Source: Siphonodentalium dalli (taxonomy: Eukaryota > Mollusca > Scaphopoda > Gadilida > Siphonodentaliidae). From it: DNA of 64,000 nt. Within the stretch, counting starts at the first letter, position 1, and every line of letters begins with the position of its first letter. Below, one piece after another: positions 12,311 to 24,549 of the stretch. The position numbers were made by a program, and so were the translations under genes. The stretch lies in the NCBI GenBank assembly GCA_032622095.1, contig CP136063.1:15107814-15171813 (forward strand), written 5' to 3'. The notes under the pieces are model-generated. The model had not been told where the DNA came from and ran no database searches. It saw only the letters and a program-made list of their open reading frames with translations.

Positions 12311-14379
12311 CATATGGCCGTTGTGTAAGAACTGAAATTAATTAAGTCTAATGATCTTGGCATCAGCGTGTAACACCACACTGTACGTGTAACTCCACGT
12401 GTTCATTCATTGAAATGCCATTTGAACCGTCTAAACATTTTAGGTGGGCTTAAAGGCCCTATACAAGCATGTACACATACTCTATAACATACAATTTTAA
12501 TAAATTGTTGGCAGCGACGTGTTAGATCACGCCGTTCGTGTAACATCACTATTGCATTGCCTCGAAATGCCAAATTGAACATAACCTGCGGATATCGAGT
12601 CATTTCATTGACTACCCGAACCATGGGCCCTTTATTAGTGCCAATATTGGGTATACCCGTCGAGTTACTCATAGTTTGTCAGCCAGTAATTCTAACAACT
12701 ATCCTGTAACATAAACAACATATACATAAAGAGTAAATGGACATCTATATAAATGCCATATATTTTATATATCTATATTCCTTGTGAATTCGATACACCG
12801 AATTCTTTGCGTGACATCGCATATTCTTAAACTCGAACTGCCATTCACAACTAACATAAATTGTACACACTCGGAGACAATTTGCTAATGACATATTTGT
12901 TCACATAACTAATACAAAAAATATATTATTACCCAATCCTGATATGTCCCTTTAAAACAAATCAATAGTTCACCATCCAAGCTTTATTTTCATGACCTCA
13001 GACAACTTCGAAACGATATGCTATACCCAAATTTCTAATTCATCTGTAGTGAAAGTCTTCAATGACAGGTGTTACCTGGTATTGTTATGGTAATAGAGAT
13101 AAGTAGGCTTAAGAATTCGTACCACTTTAATATCACAATTGCGACGACATTTAACATGCCTCAGTTATTGACCGTCATTCATTAAATTGTTTGCCTGAAC
13201 ACGGCGACAGATCCACCTAGCACGCGCGACCAATTACAACGGTAACACGAGGTGTATTGGCCTTTGAATTCAATAGATATGTTGAGTGAACGGAAATATG
13301 GCCATGAATAGGGTTGTCCGAGTTTCTTGCTAAGAAGGCATTGTGGCTAGTGGTGTCTAATTGCTTTCATTGTTATCTGATTTTAGATGGGGTATCACTT
13401 TGCGTGCGGTCAATGACTTGATTTCTAGTGTTATCCATTGTGTTGTCAATTGTGGCTTCCTATTGATGTGACCACGGTGATTGTCCAGTGTACCCCAAAT
13501 ACCAAAGCATTGTGACTTTGTGAATTTTCTATCAGGCATCTGAGTTCCTATTGGAAGGATGTATTTATTTCTCAACGACAATGTTTTCAACATAAAAAAA
13601 CCGTCAAAATCATCTCTGTCTGATTTGTACTACCGTCAAATTGAATCTCTGGGTGCTATCATTCTTAAGTTCTGGAAGATTACATTATCGTGAGTTACTA
13701 TGGTTCTCAAAGTATATTTAACCAGTATTATCTTCAATGAAATTATCAGGATTATCTGGATGGATTTTATTTTCTTATGTGTGATTGTTATGGGTAAGTT
13801 CTGTTATTTTAAAACCCCTAATATCTGTGTGAACCCACTTTTAAACATAGCAGTGTTTCACTAACTTTTTTTTATATTTAATTATTTGTTCATGATATAT
13901 TCTATTCCGGATATCCTGTGCCGTCAATAGACTCTCAGACATTTTATGGAATCATGTCAGTACGTCCAGTATTACCCGCAGACACTCTAGGATCCCGTAA
14001 CAGATTTAATCATGGCACCATCAATTTTCTATACATTTTTGTGTGTGTGGTTACACCATGATTGTTATTCAGTTACATGCCTTATTTTCCATCTTGTCAA
14101 CTCTGATCAACTTTGGACTTGTTCGAAACCTGAACACATTAAGTTCTGATTATCTTGTATAACGCATACCTACAATGTCGATACATGTACATCGATCTAT
14201 ATATTTTAAAAAATCGAAATTTTAACCTCATTCGAGCGTGTCGTAACACAAAATGCCACCAACCATGCATGTAAATATACTTGCAAAATATTTGAACTAT
14301 TTGGCTAACCTGAAACATTCCCGAACAATTGTTTTTAATACTTCAAACTTCAAGCCTCTATATCTTGACTACAAATTAT

Positions 14380-14568
14380 TTAATTTAAAATTTCTTGAAT
14401 CACCTTTCTCACTTTTTTCTTATTGCCATCACATTGAAAAGCCCAATGTGAACTCGAGTTGCATATAAAGCAGTTACCGTATGGTGGTATCCATTTTGTA
14501 TTCTTTAAAACTTCTAATGCAATCTTTCGTAAATGTTGTAGGTTGTTACTCTGCAATCTTGGATCCAT
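14380..14568 (-). CDS. Small CCHC zinc-knuckle protein (62 aa), possibly transposon-linked
   Basis: A 62-codon minus ORF begins with ATG at 14568, only 31 bases from the hairpin at 14600-14718, and diverges from the polymerase ORF. Residues 33-46 read CFICNSSSHWAFQC, an exact C-x2-C-x4-H-x4-C zinc knuckle, the class found in retroviral Gag and other nucleic-acid-binding proteins. Basic residues follow it (KKKVRK). The protein is too short to be a Gag. It may be the first exon or a fragment of a longer transposon protein, or an accessory gene of the Polinton-like element. The motif is seen; the link to the polymerase is inferred from position only. A chance ORF cannot be ruled out. Confidence 0.4.
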   Translation of the reverse strand: MDPRLQSNNLQHLRKIALEVLKNTKWIPPYGNCFICNSSSHWAFQCDGNKKKVRKVIQEILN

Positions 14569-14599
14569 TGTGAGCGTTCGGTGCGTTATTCAATCGTCA

Positions 14600-14718
14600 G
14601 TGAAACGACGACGTGATGAAAAAGCGCGTCGCTTTTATGCTCTGACACGGACGATGACTGCGCATGTCCGTCTCAGAGCATAAAAGTGACGCGAATTTTC
14701 ATCACGTCGTCATTTCAC
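14600..14718. promoter_or_regulatory. 119-bp hairpin between divergent ORFs
   Basis: Arms at 14600-14650 and 14668-14718 (51 bases each) pair with about five mismatches around a 17-base loop. The right arm ends two bases before the polymerase ATG at 14720; the left arm lies 31 bases upstream of the minus-strand CCHC ORF. Each arm carries an outward-facing CATAAAAG, a TATA-like sequence, at roughly 30-75 bases from the neighbouring start codon. The symmetry would suit a bidirectional promoter, but it could equally be a MITE or an element terminus. No target-site duplication is obvious. Confidence 0.6.
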
Positions 14719-14719
14719 G

Positions 14720-17700
14720 ATGAAGCGTCTTGTGCCATATTCAGATAGCGAAAGCGAACGAGATAATAGAAAGAGAGTGCGACTGGATGATGACTGTAAA
14801 TATTATACTATAAAAAATCTGACCGATAAATACTCGAGGAAATTTAAAACAGCATCAAAGAGATTCAACGTCACATTTCAAGAATTTCATCAACCATTTC
14901 AAACTGTTCACAGAATTTTCAAAGATCTGGTGAACAGTTTGAAAGATGAGTGTGATGCAGGACCAAAAGATCAAATGAGAATTTCCATCTTTCATCCAGG
15001 GCTAGATCTAGGGATTCACGTCCCGTTCACTGAAGCAAAAGCCCTGACGGGTGAATTATTGTTTGACAACATAGAAAAGGTTGGACAATCGAACAAAAAA
15101 TTCAAAATTCATGACGGACAGATGCCATTTGACATCACTGTCAAGCATATGCCTACAGGGACCGCAAGACATACATTACATTTTGGAGAATTCGGTGAAC
15201 AAAATCAAATTAAAACAGTAAAAAAAAGTATTCATCTGATTCAGAACGCAGAAGATAACATGTGTTTTGCGAGGGCTGTCGTTGTTGGTATGTGTAATGC
15301 TAACAAAAAATATACAGCTGAATGGAAGCAACAATGAAAACGGATTACGAGGCCAGCAAGACCTCCACAACGGGAAGCTGCAAAGTCATTGTTGGATAAA
15401 GTGGGGTTATCACACGACACCAGTTGCGGGGTTGAGGAATACAAAATTATTCAATAACAACTATATCCTGAGTATGTTATAGAAATACATAATCAATTTG
15501 CTGACGAAGGCTTTCTTTTTCAACCACCACCAGTTGGGAAAGAAAGTAAAGTTGTCCATCTATATTTCAATGACAGCCACTACGATGTGATCACAACTGT
15601 CACACTTCCTTGGATGTCATTATTACTGTGAACACTGTGATGTCGGTTCGAACAGCAGAGGTGATCATTTATGTCCATATAAGTTTATGTGTTTCGAGGG
15701 TCAGATATGTCCCTTTGAACGATGGATACAACGCATCAAATGTAAGAGGACTTTTAGAAGTAAACGATGTCTCGACAATCATTTAAAAAAATCACCAAAA
15801 CAAGACAAAACTACCTGTGATATGATACACAAATGCCAGAAATGTGGGAATGACATCGTCACACGAAAGGAGAAAAGACATATATGTTCGGAAACAAAGA
15901 ATTGCAAATACTGTAAGGAAATCGTCGCATCAGATCACATATGTCATATCCAACAGTACCAAAAGAGAGAAACACAGAAAGAAGTAAAGGTACCATTCAT
16001 ATATTTTGATTTTGAATGCCAACAAGATACTGGTGTTCATATACCCAATTTTTGTGTTGCACAAACTGCTTGTGAAAATTGTATATGTAAACCCATTGAT
16101 GAAATATGCATTTTATGTGATTCTGTATTGTCAAACAGATAATATGTTTTTAAAGGTGAGAATGTATTGGAAAGATTTTGCAAAAGGTTGTTTTACACCA
16201 ACGACCATAAAGGTACAACATGTATTGCTCACAATGCAAGAGGTTACGACAGTCAGTTCCTCTTACATTACTTGGTGAACAATGGAAATTCAAAACCTAA
16301 TGTTATTATGAATGGTAACAACATACTGAGTTTACAATGCAATGGTGTTAGAGTAATCGATTCATTGAGTTTCATCCCAATGGCATTATCTAAATTTCCA
16401 AAAACATTCCAACTTGAAGAAATGGCTAAAGGTTATTTTCCACATTGGGCAAATACACAGGACTTTCAGAATTACGTAGGACCATATCTAGACAAAAAAT
16501 ACTATAAACCTGAAATCATGTCTGAGGAAAATAGGGATTCATTTCTGAAATGGTACGAAGCTAGGGGTGAGGATATTTTTGATTTCCAAAAAGAAATTCA
16601 AAAGTATTGTAAATCAGATGTAGACATTTTAAGACGTGGATGTGGAAAATTCAGACTATGGAAACTGATCAAATAGATCCATTACGGGAAACAATAACAT
16701 TAGCTCAAACCTGTAACCTTGCATGGAGAAGAAATTCATTACCAGAGAATTATCTAGGTATAATTTCAGATGCTGGATATCCACAAGCGCGTAAATTTTC
16801 AATGAAAGCAATGCGATGGCTACAGTACAGTGCTACAAAACAAAATTTAAATATAAAACATGCTTTAAATGGTGGTAAAGTTAAAATAAGCACACATTGT
16901 GTTGATGGTTATCATGCAGGATCCAACACAGTGTATGAAATGTATGGGTGTTTTTTCATGGCTGTCCTACTTGCTATCCAGATAGAAATCGCCGAAACCC
17001 ATACAGTAATATAACAATGCATGAATTGTATGAACAAACAATAAAAACGGAAAATGAAATCAAAAGCTTGGGATGCAAATTAATATGGATCTGGGAACAT
17101 GACCTGGACAATAAATGTAAAGCAGACACAAATTTAAAACAAACTATGGATCAATTATATTTGCATCAAGACCCAATTAAACCAAGGGAAGCATTATTTG
17201 GTGGCAGGACTAATGCTCTAAAATTATATCATGAAATAGAACCAACAACTAAACAGGAAATAAAATATACTGATTTATGCAGTTTGTATCCTAGTGTTAA
17301 TAAATATAAGGAGTACACACTTGGTCATCCTGCAATTCTAAGTCAGGAACAAATAGGAGACATCAAATCCTACAAAGGAGTCATTAAATGCAAAGTATTA
17401 CCTCCAATTAAATTGTACATTCCAGTGCTACCGATCCACTGTAATAACAAAATGATATATACATTGTGTAAAACTTGTGCAGAACATGAAAGTGGACAGT
17501 GTAATCATAAAACCGAACAGCGTGCTTTAGTTGGAGTTTGGAGACATGTAGAATTATTCAAAGCAATATAATTGGGTTACCAAATTCTGGAAGTGTATCA
17601 AGTTTGGCATTGGACTGAGTGGTCGGACAAAGTATACAGGGATTACATTGATAAATACCTCAAAATTAAACAAGAAGCAAGTGGATATCCAAATTATGTT

Positions 17701-18522
17701 AAAAGTGAAGAAGATAAAGATAAATACATTAAAGATTATTATGAGGTTGAAGGTATAACAATTGAAAAAGAAAACATAAAAAACACACCAGGACTCCACC
17801 AGTGCGCAAAATTAATGATAAATTGCATATGGGGAAAAAATGCACAAAATAATATTCTTACTAAAACTGAATATATCTGAGAACCATCCAGATATTTTGA
17901 ACTTTTAACTGATAAAAATATCACCGTCAAAGCAGTTGAAATTTTTGAACAGGATAAATTCATATTATTCAGCTATGAAAATATAACCGATATTATAGAA
18001 CCACATCCATCTGCCAATGTAGTTGTTGCATCATTTGTCACAGCATATGCACGCTTGGAGTTGTATAAAGTTTTAGAAAAACTCCCAGACAGGGTGTTGT
18101 ATTTCGACACCGATAGTTGTATGTATATTTTCGATCCAGAAAAAGAAAATATCAAAACCGAAGACAGCTACCTTGGTAAATGGACTGATGAACATCCGGA
18201 TACTAAAATCATGAAATTTGTAGGGTTAGGACCGACAAATTATGGATATCAGTACATGAAAGATGGTGTCATAAAATCTGTATGTAAAGTCAAGGGTATC
18301 ACTCTGGATTATAAAACTAAACAGCAAATAAATGTTCATTCAATGGTTGAATGTGTTAACGACTGGTTAAATTTTCAACGTGTCATAAACTATCCATGCA
18401 TAATTAAACGCACAAAGAACCGAGAAGTAATTAGTGAAAAGCAAACAAAGACATTCCGATCTGTGTACACCAAACGACTTGTTGTGGGTGAATACAACAC
18501 AATTCCTTATGGATGGAATTGA
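14720..18522 (+). pseudogene. Protein-primed family B DNA polymerase, Polinton/Maverick type, decayed
   Basis: About 1,270 codons in several frames match the plan of protein-primed family B DNA polymerases that copy Polinton/Maverick elements and related viruses. Visible in order: an acidic/basic N-terminus with KRVRLDDD (14720-15337); Cys/His zinc-ribbon-like segments (15620-15960); exonuclease motif I FDFE (about 16005); Exo II AHNARGYDSQ (about 16227); Exo III YCKSDVDIL (about 16605); GGRTNA followed by polymerase motif A DLCSLYPS (about 17272); motif B KLMINCIWGK (about 17809); and motif C YFDTDS (about 18100). The C-terminus TIPYGWN is typical. Catalytic residues are kept, but the gene is dead as written: in-frame stops at 15335 (TGA), 15455 (TAA), 16140 (TAA), 17569 (TAA) and 17878 (TGA), and frameshifts near 15600, 16650 and 16945. 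No integrase, packaging ATPase, protease or capsid gene is seen nearby. Confidence 0.93.
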
Positions 18523-18667
18523 TGTGTTACCAGCAGAAATGCTTTATAATAGCTTGATCGAAATGTCAAAAATGGATCAAGAAATCAAACGAGAACTTAA
18601 GCAAACTTGGTTTTTGAGGGAAAGTAGAATTATAATGGAGACTTTGCTGAACGGATCTTTTCTCTGA
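18509..18667 (+). CDS. Short ORF overlapping the polymerase 3' end (hypothetical)
   Basis: An ATG at 18509 opens 52 codons that overlap the last codons of the polymerase in another frame. The peptide is charged and helical-looking (SKMDQEIKRELKQTWFLRES). In compact elements of this type genes often abut or overlap, so this could be the truncated start of a second element gene. No domain is recognised and it may be chance. Confidence 0.2.
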   Translation: MDGIDVLPAEMLYNSLIEMSKMDQEIKRELKQTWFLRESRIIMETLLNGSFL

Positions 18668-18874
18668 GGGGCAGAGTCGACTGAGATGTTTGATTGAGAG
18701 ATCAGAATTTTAAACTGGTTTCTTAATGGATATATTGGATCAACATCACTTTAACCTGGGCAACGGCGGGTAACTCTGCTAGTATATATATATATACACA
18801 CACAACACAACATGGTACTAATATCCCGTAGTTGTGGGACACAGAGTCCAAGTATTCGATGAGTCCGATTCGCC
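18668..18874. other. Short noncoding spacer
   Basis: This separates the polymerase remnant from the MULE remnant. It contains a (TA)n(CA)n microsatellite at about 18780-18810. Nothing else is recognised. Confidence 0.5.
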
Positions 18875-19140
18875 CTATCTGAAAACACGTTTGAAATGTC
18901 CCAGTGAATTGTCGATTTTCCTGTACTTTTTTCTTCGCGGCATAAGTCGACCACCAGCACTCAGTTGAATGATCATGGCTTCCTGGTATGCTTGCTCTTT
19001 CCTGATGAAGTCTATCATCTTGTAGATGTTAGGATGAGAACCAGCGATGAATAGCTGTAGCTTACGATGCCATCCTTCAACGTGGTTTGTGGTACGGGGT
19101 CCGATGGTATCGTGGTGGTTCCATGTGCATTGGCTTGGAG
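18875..19140 (-). pseudogene. MULE/FLYWCH-type transposase, C-terminal remnant
   Basis: Read on the minus strand, the frame ending at the stop at 18875-18877 contains GPRTTNHVEGWHRKLQLF followed by AGSHPNIYKMIDFIRKEQ. This matches from memory the conserved tail (R-T-N-N-x-V-E-G-W-H and S-H-P-x-x-x-x-F-I-x-x-x-x-x-E-Q) of MULE-like transposases and FLYWCH-linked metazoan proteins. The catalytic domain is absent; the frame upstream of about 19140 is disrupted, although a neighbouring frame stays protein-like to about 19200. It is a transposon fragment lying about 350 bases from the polymerase relic. Family assignment is by motif recognition only. Confidence 0.65.
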
Positions 19141-19307
19141 TAACATATAACTTTCTGCTTCAGCTCTGCAAGGAATGCATCTACGGCAACCTGGCCAATG
19201 TCGGAAGTATGGTTGTGTTGCCCACTGGTTGTTGTGATCAAGTCGTTCATCGAGTTAACGGTGGCACCACACTCTTTCTTGCAGCATCGCCAGTGAATTT
19301 ATACTGA

Positions 19308-19789
19308 ACTTATAACTATCAAATATAAGATATTTTCCGCCTCTACCATTTGGAATGTAATGAACATTTACTTGCGCATTAGCCATGATGAAATAAAGAT
19401 GATATAACATGACAAATATTTCATGTTATATATCATAATGGTTACTGACCACAGTTCATAGTGAACAAACTCATTGATAACATTATCAATGTTGAGTCGT
19501 GATATATATATATATAACCGCGATAGGGGAAAGGTTGCGACTGAAACAACAACCTCGCGACGGTACTTAACACTGCCGGGCAAGTGGGAACGAAACATAC
19601 TCTTAATTTGATATGGACTATAACTGCGGTGTTAATTGTGTAACTGGTCGCTGCCGGGTGAACGGGAATAACCTGCCATCAGTAGCAAGTTACGGGTCGT
19701 GGCTTCCTCGTTTGACCAGGACTAGATCGACCATCCGACCTACGTGTCGTTGCTATGTTGGGCAATGCGTCGCTATTAATGTCGTTGCT
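19308..19789. other. Noncoding, no gene recognised
   Basis: AT-rich sequence with a short TA microsatellite near 19501-19516. No supported feature. Confidence 0.45.
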
Positions 19790-20880
19790 ATTTACGTCAC
19801 GCTATTGATCGGTATGTATATGGGGTATTGTCTATTGTTTTCCCCCTCCTTTGTGGGTGGGGACGTCTTGTCCTGGTCGTTGGTAGTGAATTCTATGGTC
19901 TTATTTTAATTTGTTGGTTATGAATTAAACCACTCTCCCTGATGATTTGAAATTCTATTGTCTTAGAAATTATAATTTTATGGGAGGTTAATATAATTGG
20001 CTGGTTGATAGCTGTGAATTATATGGGGTCTGTGAGTTAGACTACTCAGTGGGGGTAAATTAATCTAAATCGTATAGTCTTTAAATTATATGGGTCACCT
20101 ACGTAATTTGGCTTGGTTGATAGGAAAATTATAGAGCTTTAAAAGTTTGAATTATATGGGTACATACGTAATTTTGCTTGGTTGTTATGAAAAATGTATT
20201 ATCTGGTTGGTAGAAGCTAATTTGGTTTGTAAATAATTAGACTCCTCGACCCCCTTTAGAAATGGCGTAAAATAAATTTAGTCACGTACACGGTATTGAT
20301 CCGTATTTCTATGGGACATATCTCTATATTTATTCCCCTATATGGTGGGAACTTGGCAGGTCTTAGTAGTGTATTATATGGGGTTAATTGTTGTTGTTAT
20401 TATAATTAATCTACTCTCCTTATAAAAACTAAAATTCTATGGCCTCAGAAGATTTACTTCTATGGGAACCTTAATGTACTTGGCTCGTTAACAGCAGCGA
20501 ATTCTACCAGCGTGGTGGGGGAAACCTGGCTGGTCGTTAGTAGTGAATTATGTGGTGTATTTGTTGTTGGTTATGAATTAAAGAACTCGACCAATGGATT
20601 TAAATCATATAGCCGTTGATATTTATATTCTATGGACGACTAATGTACTTCGCTGGTTGATAGCAGTGAATGCTGTATGGGATATTTGTCATTGTATGGT
20701 AATGAATTTGACTCATCGGATGGGGTAAGTGATTTAATTTCTATATCCTTTACAGTTCTATGGCGTACCTACGTACTTGGCTGGTTAGTGGGAAAATGTT
20801 GTTCTAAAGTAGGTAGAAGGCAATCTAGTTCAATACTATTTAGGCTCCCTGTGAGTCTAATTTACTTGACTGGTTGACAT
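19790..20880. repeat. Degenerate interspersed repeat cluster
   Basis: Related phrases recur: a piece like ACGTAATTTGGCTTGGTTGA or its variants occurs around 20000, 20100, 20165, 20475, 20650 and 20770, usually followed by AGCAGTGAATT or GGGAAAAT and preceded by ATATGGG. Spacing is irregular (about 60-300 bases). The cluster looks like an old, decayed tandem array. ORFs inside are not conserved between units. Confidence 0.5.
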
Positions 20881-23703
20881 CCCGTAATGAAAGGTTTAAG
20901 AATGAAATTGGATTTCTGGGGCATTTTTCTCCAACAATGATCATCCGCGATCTGACACATGTCAGTTGAATAGGTAACCAAGGCTTTCAAGGCTTTCAAA
21001 CTGGTAGTCGACGCGAAAATGACACAACCACTCGTCTAAAAACCTATTTGTTTTACTTGAAAACTATTTCTGTTTCTCTGGAGCATATTCACAGTCCGGC
21101 TATAATCGCACCACAGGATGAATGCCTTAATATATGTATTCCTACCTAGCCGTTCTCTTTTTATTAAAATGATTAAACACCCGCAGCTTCTCGAAAATAC
21201 AATGATTTAGCCAGATAGGTGACCTTGCAACCAAGAGAGGCGGCAATCGATTGGTAGATGTATGTGTGTTTACAATCATGTTTCGATTACAGCTGAGGCC
21301 ACAGGCAAACAAGATGGATTTCCTCATAACACCTGGTACCAATCTATCAAACTAACAGGATTCCCATACCAGATGAAAAACCCAGTATGCTACGGAAAAA
21401 TCAACTCCAGAAATTTCTGCAACTGCAAACACAGATAAATACGACAGGTAAATACTGTATTCACTGTTCGTGATAATGAGTGTGCGATCTATTATCGCTG
21501 CGTGCATGAACAATGGAAAGAGGTCACGCTATTATAGAGCGTGTGGTGTCATTTCTAGCCAATTCGCCTTGTCCGCCGGGTCAACTCCAATTTTTTTGTT
21601 CGTTTCCTTGTGTTTGTGGTTATGGTCAGACTGGATAACATACAACAGAGAACTCGGACATCCGACTGTCAGATGCCAGCGTAATGACCAATTGGTGGAA
21701 GAGATCATCTTCAAGTCGAACCTTTTGCGTTCGCATTTATAAGTTAAGTACCATTGTATTTTTGCAACAGAAGAGATATGTGTCCTGGCAGATTTCTGAT
21801 TATTTTAAGTTTAACATGTAGTTTACAGTCAGAAAAATAATTTAAGGGTAGAATGAACCATATATATATGGTTCTGTTTATAATTTTACACACAAATGGT
21901 AAAAAGATGGTCAGTATTTAATAACATTTTTGTTACAAAATAAAGATAATCGCGAAGATATATGTTTTGAGAATGTTGCTGTGATATAAATTAGCACATG
22001 TATAAGGAAATAATAAATGAATTTACATATTCAAATGCCGCCAAATTTATTTGGTGATAAGACAGTATTTATTCACCGGTTATTTTTCGTTAAAAATGTT
22101 CGCAAGAACTGTTTTGTCATTCTGATGGAAATATTTCCAGACTTAATGGGTAAAATTTAACCCTTATAGCTGATGATTCAATTCGAGGGAATGCACGAGG
22201 CAGTGGGTGACATGCAGATGATCTGAGCGAACAGACTGCAGTATGATGCTTACCGATTGGATCGAATCATACGATTTGCATGAAGTCCATGGAATGAATT
22301 GGAATAAGATGAGTATAGTAGTTGCTTGCATGTTTTTGGTAGTGCGACTTGGTGAAGCACGTTTTATATAGCGATATAGCAGAATAATATATGTGTTCAG
22401 TTGTTTTGAGGTCAAAAGCAAATACTTTAAGTTTCTGGAAACTACACAAATGCATATAGTCCGTGATACATGTACATACATTAAATTGATTCTAGGTGTT
22501 ATATATACGTATGCGCGGAAGTATATAATTGGACAAGAACGCCAATAATGTTTGATAGTAATAAATAATAAATTTAGAAAATTCCAGCCAAGGGATTAAT
22601 AATCAAGTTAAAAAATGTGATATTTCGTGGTGTGTTGATTATACCTGATTAGTCACTCAGTATGGTGTTCAGCTGTTTCAAATGTACTCTATCCAGTTAA
22701 GTGCATTTCCATTTTGCATGTAAACTTTTTTTTTTTTTTAAATACAAAATAATGCGAATAGTTTATGCGGTTTTGCTATGCATATTGCTGATTTTGGACC
22801 CTTTTTGATGTGGGGGAAAAAGGAATGGGGAATTAGCATGTTGATATAATGACATGATATCATGTGATACATTTGTTTTCATGACATATTTACGGTGAGC
22901 TAAATAACCACGAGCATATAATTATACGGTGTATGTATATGTGTATGTAAAATGGAGGCTATGTGTCTTGATAGACACGCCATACACGAAACAGTGTAGT
23001 TCTATACATGCGTATGCATGTGATATATGTATATTTGCGTGTGTATATATATATGTGGTATATAAAGTGCGAGAACTGTTTTATTCTCGGACAGAATTGA
23101 TATCGTAATTCAGTCAATATATCGAAAGCGCTATATCAATTGTAAAATAAATCGAATAATTAACGATGATGGGTTGCAAGGAAAGAGTAACGGGATTAGA
23201 TTTGTTGTTTGTGGTTACATCATATATAAACATGTATGTTTTGAAATCATACAAACCGTCTATAAGTTTGAAGTAATGCATTGACGGTGGCGAGAGCCCA
23301 TGCTATTCTGGTTTCCTGTTCGTTTGTAGAACAGGGTTAATTTGAGACCGGAGCACGTGCGGGGCGCAGCTATTGGTGTTAATGACATGTTTCTTAAACA
23401 TGGACTGACGATACTGTATATTGTGATAAATTATGTTCCTTGTGTGCGGACATATGTATTCTAACAGAATACGAAGTGTGTATGCACGATTCTATATATA
23501 TGTCAGATATTTTTTAAAATAATGAAGTTGTATTGTTGGGGAAATTGGGAATGAACCGGATGTATATATTTATATATATACATATTATATATGTGTTTAT
23601 ATACATATCGTAATTTTGAGGAAGATTGTTTGGTACATTGTGAATAAAATTTACTTTGCAGATACGATACATCTCTTATATTTGATCATGGTGTATTTGG
23701 AAC
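20881..23703. other. Noncoding, with one dispersed repeat
   Basis: No gene is recognised. A 150-bp stretch at 21451-21600 recurs at 31912-32060. There is a T12 run near 22727 and TA/TG-rich microsatellite-like DNA around 23020-23060 and 23560-23610. A 105-codon minus ORF at 22164-22481 has no domain and no repeat-independent support. Confidence 0.5.
21451..21600. repeat. Dispersed 150-bp repeat, copy 1
   Basis: It runs from AATACTGTATTCACTG to CCAATTTTTTTGTT and recurs at 31912-32060 with only a handful of substitutions and a one-base indel. It contains ATGAACAATGGAAAGAGG. The function is unknown. Confidence 0.85.
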
Positions 23704-23794
23704 CAATTTATGGGGATCTATCTTGCGGTGGTGTATAACAAAAGCCAAAAAAACAATTTATGGGGATCTATGTTGCGGTGGTGTATAACAAAAG
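23704..23794. repeat. 50-bp tandem duplication
   Basis: CAATTTATGGGGATCTAT at 23704 and 23754 is followed in both cases by TTGCGGTGGTGTATAACAAA. There is one substitution in the shared core. Confidence 0.85.
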
Positions 23795-24549
23795 GAAAAC
23801 AACGTAGACGAATGGACAGCTATAATTCGTGAATTCATCGATGGACATTCGAGTGAAAATAAGCTTAAAACGCGAAAAGTGACTATGGTTGGCGGTGGTA
23901 TATATATATTTATATACATTGTATAGACTGAAAGATTATAACAAATGTTAGTAATGTTATTGAAATGTTTATATGACGGGCACGTCTATTTAATATGTAT
24001 GAAGAAAATGTTATTTGATATTCCACCCATATAGATGCTTGTGGATGTGAGCAGGGAATGTGTAGTGTTAATTTTGTTAACGCATATAAACGTGTTCGGT
24101 TGTACCGATGGTTATGGTGTGTACATGCATGGATACGGTGGAACACTATATATACACGAAATGTATATATCAGGGCGTGAGGCCACTGAAATAAATGATA
24201 ATAGAGAATGCGGCTATAGACCACCATGATATATATCAACATTAAACGTTGTGCGCTTGTCTGAAGGACCTGAGATATAATGACTATAGTTTTGTGCGGG
24301 CCTGAGGTTCCCGATGGTGAAACTAAATAGTTTACGCGTGAATGGAGACGCACTCTTTGTTTTACGTTGAAATGGTGTGTGTGCGGAGACCCCCGATATA
24401 GTAACACTAAATTGTGTGTGGAAACGCCCGTATATATAGTGTGCGCGGGCATGAACGGTCTTTGATAAAGTGACGAAAATATTATTGGGTGCGAAGCTGA
24501 AGAACGCTACGATATGGAGCGAGGGTGTATGTGTTGTTGAAATAAACGC
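23795..24549. other. Noncoding, no gene recognised
   Basis: AT/TG-rich DNA with loosely repeated phrases (for example GTGTGCGGAGAC, GTGCGCGGGCATGA, GTGCGGGCCTGAGG) around 24290-24460. A 180-codon minus ORF across 23910-24452 is His/Tyr/Ile-rich with no recognisable domain, and probably reflects low-complexity composition. Confidence 0.4.

Larger units (their letters stand above)
11134..14379. other. Noncoding with small tandem duplications
   Basis: Apart from the 5' end of the broken gene above and the two small tandem repeats listed separately, no gene is recognised here. Minus-strand ORFs of 70-90 codons at 12403-12672 and 13357-13593 have no recognisable motif and lack matches elsewhere in the window. 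Base composition is AT-rich throughout. Confidence 0.5.

Noticed and set aside
15176-15482. Overlapping ORFs within the polymerase N-terminal region
   Set aside because: They are shadows; the protein-like frame passes through two stops at 15335 and 15455 in the same frame as the start at 14720.
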